This document shows, one piece after another, positions 6,843 through 10,685 of a stretch of DNA of 10,685 nucleotides. Location of the stretch: NCBI GenBank assembly GCA_945898105.1, contig CAMDHL010000049.1:1-10685 (forward strand). The letters are read 5' to 3'. The notes beneath the pieces were generated by a model. That model saw only the letters and a list, made by a program, of their open reading frames with translations. It made no database searches and was not told the DNA's origin. A program made the translations under genes and the position numbers. How positions within the stretch are numbered: position 1 is the stretch's first letter; every line of letters starts with the position of its first letter. This stretch comes from Comamonas sp. lk (GTDB lineage Bacteria > Pseudomonadota > Gammaproteobacteria > Burkholderiales > Burkholderiaceae_C).

Positions 6843-7762
6843 ATGAAGCAATTGACTTATTTTTTACTGCCAGCCTGTGGGCGGCGGTGCTCCGTATTGC
6901 CACGCCGCTCATCTTCGGGATGCTGGGCGAACTGATTTGCGAGCGCGCCGGTGTGGTCAACCTGGGCATTGAAGGCATCATGACTTTTGGTGCACTGGCC
7001 GCCTGGCTATCGGTGTTCCACGGTGCCACCTTGTGGCAGGGCATGGCCATTGCAGCTGCCAGTGGCGCCTGCTTCGGGCTCTTGCACGCGCTGCTTACCG
7101 TGCCCATGGCACAGTCGCAACACGTCACCGGCTTGGGCATCACGCTTCTGGCTACCAGCCTGGCCTCGTACATCTACCGCTTGGCCGTGCCCGCCAAAAG
7201 TACGCCACCCACGATTGCCCCTTTCACCCCCGTGGACCTGCCGTTTTTAGACGCGCCGTTTTTGCAAGCCACCGCACCCACATATCTGGCGCTGGGCCTG
7301 GTAGTGGTGGTGGCGTATGTTCTGTGGCGCACCCCGCTGGGCCTGGCTATACGCATGGTGGGCGAGCATCCGCAAGGCGCGCAGGCGCAAGGTATTGGGG
7401 TTTTTAGTTTGCGCACCGGTTGCGTGGTGGTGGGCAGCGCCATCATGGCTTTGGGTGGCGCGTTTCTAACGCTGGCGGCCTTCAATAGTTTTGTGATCAA
7501 TATGGTGCAGGGGCGCGGCTGGATGGCGCTGGCACTGGTCGTTTTTGGTGCCTGGAGGCCTGGCCTGGCTTTGCTGGGCGCGCTTTTGTATGCCTGGTTT
7601 GATGCTTACCAACTGCGTTTGCAACATGTCTTTCCCGGCGTGCCCTACCAGGTGTTTTTGATGGCACCGTATGTGCTATCCATTGCGGTGCTGATTCCTA
7701 TGTCGAAGCGCGCCACCGGCCCGCAGGCTTTGATGATGCCTTTTGTGAAAGGTGAACGCTAA
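6839..7762 (+). CDS. BMP-type ABC transporter permease, second subunit (NupQ/YufQ-like)
   Basis: This 307-residue membrane protein pairs with the preceding permease. It carries the shorter subunit's family blocks: ATPLIFGMLGELICERAG (21-38), NLGIEGIM (41-48), IRMVGEHPQGAQAQGI (171-186, the likely ATPase coupling loop) and GRGWMALALVVFG (225-237). Hydrophobic segments lie at about 12-30, 47-62, 67-90, 97-117, 147-163, 192-215, 226-253 and 272-290. ATG 6839 shares bases with the TGA of the upstream gene and has no good ribosome site, so translation is probably coupled. A second ATG four bases later is out of frame. The gene ends directly against the start of the CodA-like gene. Confidence 0.93.
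   Translation: MNEAIDLFFTASLWAAVLRIATPLIFGMLGELICERAGVVNLGIEGIMTFGALAAWLSVFHGATLWQGMAIAAASGACFGLLHALLTVPMAQSQHVTGLGITLLATSLASYIYRLAVPAKSTPPTIAPFTPVDLPFLDAPFLQATAPTYLALGLVVVVAYVLWRTPLGLAIRMVGEHPQGAQAQGIGVFSLRTGCVVVGSAIMALGGAFLTLAAFNSFVINMVQGRGWMALALVVFGAWRPGLALLGALLYAWFDAYQLRLQHVFPGVPYQVFLMAPYVLSIAVLIPMSKRATGPQALMMPFVKGER
7748..7754 (+). promoter_or_regulatory. Ribosome binding site of the CodA-like gene
   Basis: AAAGGTG, within the last codons of the permease gene, is eight bases before ATG 7763, which follows the TAA at 7760-7762 with no gap. Confidence 0.65.
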
Positions 7763-9064
7763 ATGCTCGACCTGCTGATTCAAAACGCAACCCTGCCCGA
7801 TGGCCGCAGTAGCATGTCGGTGGCGGTGCAAGATGGGCGTATCGTGGAAGTAGCACCCGGCCTTCAAGCCCCCGCACATGACACTGTGGATGCAGAAGGT
7901 CAGCTGCTCAGCCCGCCATTTATCGACGCGCACTTTCACATGGACGCGACGCTTAGCTACGGACTGCCGCGCGTGAATGCCTCGGGCACGCTGCTAGAAG
8001 GCATTGCCGTGTGGGGCGAGCTCAAACCGCACTTGACGCACGAAGCCCTGGTGGGCCGCGCCATGGCGTACTGCGACTGGGCTGTTGGCAAAGGCCTGCT
8101 GGCCATACGCACCCATGTGGATGTGTGCGACCCGCGCTTGTTGGCGGTCGATGCGCTGCTCGAAGTCAAACGCCGCGTAGCGCCCTATATCGATTTGCAA
8201 TTGGTCGCCTTCCCGCAAGATGGTGTGTTGCGGGGCCCGCTAGGCGCCGATCAACATTTGCAGACTCTTAAGCGCGCCCTTGACAAAGGTGTCGACGTGG
8301 TGGGCGGGATTCCGCACTTTGAGCGCACCATGGCCGACGGCGCTTTAAGCGTCAAACTTTTATGCGAACTGGCCGCAGAGCGCGGCCTGCGCGTGGACAT
8401 GCATTGCGACGAGTCCGACGATCCGCATTCGCGCCACATCGAAAGCCTGGCTTATGAAACGCAACGCCTAGGATTGCAAGGCCGCGTCACAGGCTCGCAC
8501 CTTACTTCCATGCACAGCATGGACAACTACTACGTCAGCAAACTCATCCCCTTGATCGCTGAGGCCGGGCTGCATGTGGTGGCCAATCCGCTGATCAACA
8601 TCACCTTGCAAGGGCGGCACGACAGCTACCCCAAGCGACGCGGCATGACGCGCGTGCCCGAGTTGCTGGCCGGTGGCGTGAATGTGTCCTTCGGGCAGGA
8701 CTGCACCATGGACCCCTGGTATTCGCTGGGCAGTGGCGACATGCTGGAAGTGGCGCACATGGGCTTGCACGTCGGCCAGATGACCAGCCAGGCGGCCATG
8801 GCCCAATGCTTTGAAGCCGTCACCACCCACCCCGCGCAGGCGCTGGGCCTGGAAGGCTATGGCATCGCCGTCGGTTGCCATGCGGACATGGTCTTGCTGC
8901 AGGCGAGCGACCCCGCAGAAGCCATCCGCCTGCGTGCCACGCGCTTGCGCGTTTACCGGCGTGGCAAACTGCTTGCGCAGGCGCCGGCCAACACCAGCAC
9001 TTTGCACATGCAGGGTCGCCCGGCCAGCACCGCCTTTAGGCATGAATCGATTCCGCGTTTTTGA
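7763..9064 (+). CDS. CodA-like amidohydrolase (cytosine deaminase family), altered active-site motif
   Basis: This 433-residue metal-dependent amidohydrolase resembles E. coli cytosine deaminase (CodA) along its length. CodA converts cytosine to uracil plus ammonia in the cytoplasm. Conserved elements seen are metal ligands H57 and H59 (DAHFHMD), Q152 (AFPQDG, pyrimidine-contacting in CodA), H214 and proton-shuttling E217 (DMHCDES), H246 (GSHLTSMHS), the ANPLINITLQGRHDSYPKRRG block (274-294) and metal ligand D313. The segment 310-318 reads FGQDCTMDP, where CodA has FGHDDVFDP as I recall it. The CodA residues H312 and D314 are thus Gln and Cys, and numbering coincides with E. coli in this part. 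D314 is a known specificity determinant in CodA, so the substrate may be a substituted cytosine or another azine ring. It lies between two ABC importers; catalytic competence looks intact. Confidence 0.9.
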   Translation: MLDLLIQNATLPDGRSSMSVAVQDGRIVEVAPGLQAPAHDTVDAEGQLLSPPFIDAHFHMDATLSYGLPRVNASGTLLEGIAVWGELKPHLTHEALVGRAMAYCDWAVGKGLLAIRTHVDVCDPRLLAVDALLEVKRRVAPYIDLQLVAFPQDGVLRGPLGADQHLQTLKRALDKGVDVVGGIPHFERTMADGALSVKLLCELAAERGLRVDMHCDESDDPHSRHIESLAYETQRLGLQGRVTGSHLTSMHSMDNYYVSKLIPLIAEAGLHVVANPLINITLQGRHDSYPKRRGMTRVPELLAGGVNVSFGQDCTMDPWYSLGSGDMLEVAHMGLHVGQMTSQAAMAQCFEAVTTHPAQALGLEGYGIAVGCHADMVLLQASDPAEAIRLRATRLRVYRRGKLLAQAPANTSTLHMQGRPASTAFRHESIPRF

Positions 9065-9080
9065 TTAAGACTGTTTTTAC

Positions 9081-9884
9081 ATGACTGCTTCCCCCGCGCC
9101 CAGCCCTACTGCGGTTCCTGCCGTAGAAGTGCGCAAGGCCTCCCTGATTTACAACCCCCACCAAGCCCCGGTCCACGCACTGGCCGATATTGACCTGACG
9201 ATTGCGCCAGGCGAATTTGTCTCGCTGATCGGCCCGTCAGGCTGCGGCAAGACCACGCTCTTGCGCGTGATTGCGGACCTGGAGCACATCACCTCGGGCA
9301 CCGTGCAGGTCAACGGCGTATCGCCACACGAGGCGCGGCTGGCGCGCGCATACGGCTATGTATTTCAGGCACCGGCCTTGTTTGCTTGGCGCACGGTGCT
9401 GGGCAACGTGAAGCTGCCCTTGCAAATCCAGGGCAAAAGCGCTGCCCAATGCGATTCAATAGCCCGCGAACAATTGGCGCGCGTGGGGCTAACCGGTTTT
9501 GAAAACAAATACCCTTGGCAACTCTCGGGCGGCATGCAACAGCGGGCTTCTATTGCACGCGCGCTGTCCTTTGAGCCGCGCATCCTGATGATGGACGAGC
9601 CCTTTGGCGCGCTGGATGAAATCACCCGCGATCGGCTCAACGAGCAACTGCAACAACTCTGGCAGCGCGAACGACGCACCGTGGTGTTTGTGACGCACTC
9701 GATTGCCGAGGCGGTTTATTTATCCACCCGCATCGTGGTTATGTCGCCCCGGCCCGGGCGTATCGTTCGCGTCATCAATTCTTCGTTACCTGACGAGCGG
9801 CATTTGGGCTTGCGCGACTCCGCCGAATTTATGGACATGGCCCACCAGGTCCGCGAGGCACTAGCCGATGGCCACCACGACTAG
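9081..9884 (+). CDS. ABC transporter ATP-binding protein (nitrate/sulfonate/pyrimidine-type, SsuB/TauB-like)
   Basis: This is a 267-residue single-domain ATPase of the nitrate/taurine/sulfonate importer class. Motifs are Walker A GPSGCGKTT (51-59), Q-loop Q96 (VFQAPAL), signature LSGGMQQR (148-155), Walker B ILMMDEP (168-174), D-loop GALD (176-179) and H206 (VTHSIAEAVYLS). This class belongs to a different importer type from the BMP system upstream, so it should pair with the permease that follows and not with the BMP subunits. The gap from the CodA-like gene is 16 bases. The ribosome site is weak: AAGA (about 9067-9070) lies ten bases before ATG 9081. Relatives energise uptake of nitrate, alkanesulfonates, thiamine pyrimidine precursors and, in some pyrimidine-degradation clusters, nucleobases. 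The last is preferred here from context. Confidence 0.92.
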   Translation: MTASPAPSPTAVPAVEVRKASLIYNPHQAPVHALADIDLTIAPGEFVSLIGPSGCGKTTLLRVIADLEHITSGTVQVNGVSPHEARLARAYGYVFQAPALFAWRTVLGNVKLPLQIQGKSAAQCDSIAREQLARVGLTGFENKYPWQLSGGMQQRASIARALSFEPRILMMDEPFGALDEITRDRLNEQLQQLWQRERRTVVFVTHSIAEAVYLSTRIVVMSPRPGRIVRVINSSLPDERHLGLRDSAEFMDMAHQVREALADGHHD

Positions 9885-10685
9885 CGCGCCGCCGCCCACT
9901 TGGGGCCAACGCGTTTCAGAACAAGGCCTTCCGATTGCGGTGGTGCTGCTGTTCACGCTGGCGCTGTGGTACGCGCTTACGGTGTACCTAAATGCACCTG
10001 GCGCTATCGAGCGCGTGCTCGAACCCAAGGGCGCATGGACTTGGCAAGACTTAGTCGCCGCCACCATGACCGTGCAGCGCCCAGTGTTGCCTGCGCCACA
10101 TCAGGTGGCGCTGGACTTGTACAGCAGCCTGGTGGACTGGCCCGTAACCTCGCCGCGCAATTTGTTGTTTCACGTGGCCGTGACCGGGGAAAGCACTTTG
10201 GTCGGCTTTGTCATGGGCACGCTGCTGGGCCTGGTGCTGTCGGTATGCATCGTGCATTCGCGCACCTTAGACAAAGCGCTGCTGCCCTGGATCGTGGCAT
10301 CGCAGTCCATTCCGGTGCTGGCGATTGCGCCTATCGTGCTGGTCATTCTGGGCACCATGGGCTTTTCGGGCGTGGCGCCCAAAGCAGTGATCGCGATGTA
10401 TTTGTGCTTCTTCCCCGTCACCGTGGCCATGGTGCAGGGCTTACGCTCGCCGCAGGTGATTGAGACCGAAATGATGCACACCTACGCCGCCACACGCTGG
10501 CAGGCTTTGTGGATGCTTCGCCTGCCTGCCGCGCTGCCGTTTTTGTTTCCCGCGCTGCGCGTAGGCATTGCAGCCGGGTTGGTGGGCGCGATGGTGGCCG
10601 AGCTGCCCACCGGCGCGCAAGCGGGCCTGGGCGCGCGCTTGCTGACCGGCAGCTACTACGGGCAGACCGTACAAATCTGGTCAGC
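9868..10685 (+). CDS. ABC transporter permease, SsuC/TauC-like (3' truncated by window edge)
   Basis: The frame from ATG 9868 stays open to the right edge for 272 codons. It overlaps the ATPase gene by 17 bases, with GAGG (9855-9858) nine bases upstream. The product is a binding-protein-dependent permease (BPD_transp_1 type). It has an N-terminal membrane segment at about 22-40 and a conserved LPAPHQVALDL element (74-84). The core helices follow (about 101-128, 140-163, 172-190), then the EAA-type coupling loop IETEMMHTYAATRWQALWML (198-217) with LRLPAALP, then another membrane segment (about 226-246) and the AELPTGAQAGLGARL region. Only the last few dozen residues should be missing. The stretch of about 35 residues between the first helix and LPAPHQV is longer than in typical SsuC proteins. 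It pairs with the ATPase just upstream; the substrate-binding protein is not in the window. Confidence 0.9.
   Translation, partial: MATTTSAPPPTWGQRVSEQGLPIAVVLLFTLALWYALTVYLNAPGAIERVLEPKGAWTWQDLVAATMTVQRPVLPAPHQVALDLYSSLVDWPVTSPRNLLFHVAVTGESTLVGFVMGTLLGLVLSVCIVHSRTLDKALLPWIVASQSIPVLAIAPIVLVILGTMGFSGVAPKAVIAMYLCFFPVTVAMVQGLRSPQVIETEMMHTYAATRWQALWMLRLPAALPFLFPALRVGIAAGLVGAMVAELPTGAQAGLGARLLTGSYYGQTVQIWS

Noticed and set aside
1..10685. CRISPR array, tRNA, rRNA, insertion sequence, phage or defence genes
   Set aside because: No regularly spaced repeats, cloverleaf-like sequences, transposase motifs or defence domains were seen on either strand.

Overview
The window looks like part of a betaproteobacterial chromosome, most likely Comamonadaceae (Rhodoferax/Polaromonas-like). 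Three things suggest this: high-GC codon use, tightly packed overlapping genes, and an intergenic element at about 200-475 of a kind I recall as dispersed in that family. The assignment rests on recall and composition, not on a search.

Layout: positions 1-518 hold no gene I can defend. They contain a hairpin-rich, repeat-like intergenic stretch. From 519 to the right edge, eight genes all run on the + strand with short gaps or overlaps, so they are probably one or two transcripts. In order they are: an M20-type Zn-dependent amidase/carbamoylase (519-1772); a BMP-family periplasmic binding protein with a Tat-like signal (1849-2838); an amidase-signature hydrolase with a TTG start (2848-4269); a double-domain BMP/sugar-type ABC ATPase (4262-5806); two BMP-type permeases (5796-6842 and 6839-7762); a CodA-like deaminase (7763-9064); and a second ABC system of the nitrate/sulfonate/pyrimidine type, with an ATPase (9081-9884) and a permease (9868 to the edge, cut off).

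How it fits together: BMP importers of this architecture carry nucleosides or nucleobases in characterised cases. A CodA-like enzyme would deaminate a (substituted) cytosine or related azine ring. An M20 carbamoylase is the right class to hydrolyse a carbamoyl-amino acid such as N-carbamoyl-beta-alanine, the last step of reductive uracil breakdown, or alternatively allantoate. The simplest reading is uptake and catabolism of a nitrogenous heterocycle as a nitrogen source, with two importers of different classes around one deaminase. Ring reduction and ring opening (dihydropyrimidine dehydrogenase, dihydropyrimidinase), a substrate-binding protein for the second importer and a regulator are not in the window. 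They would be expected beyond the right edge.

I see no CRISPR array, tRNA, rRNA, transposase or phage gene, and no undescribed defence-type system. The most notable detail is in the deaminase: the E. coli CodA motif His-Asp-Asp at 312-314 reads Gln-Asp-Cys here, which suggests a changed substrate.
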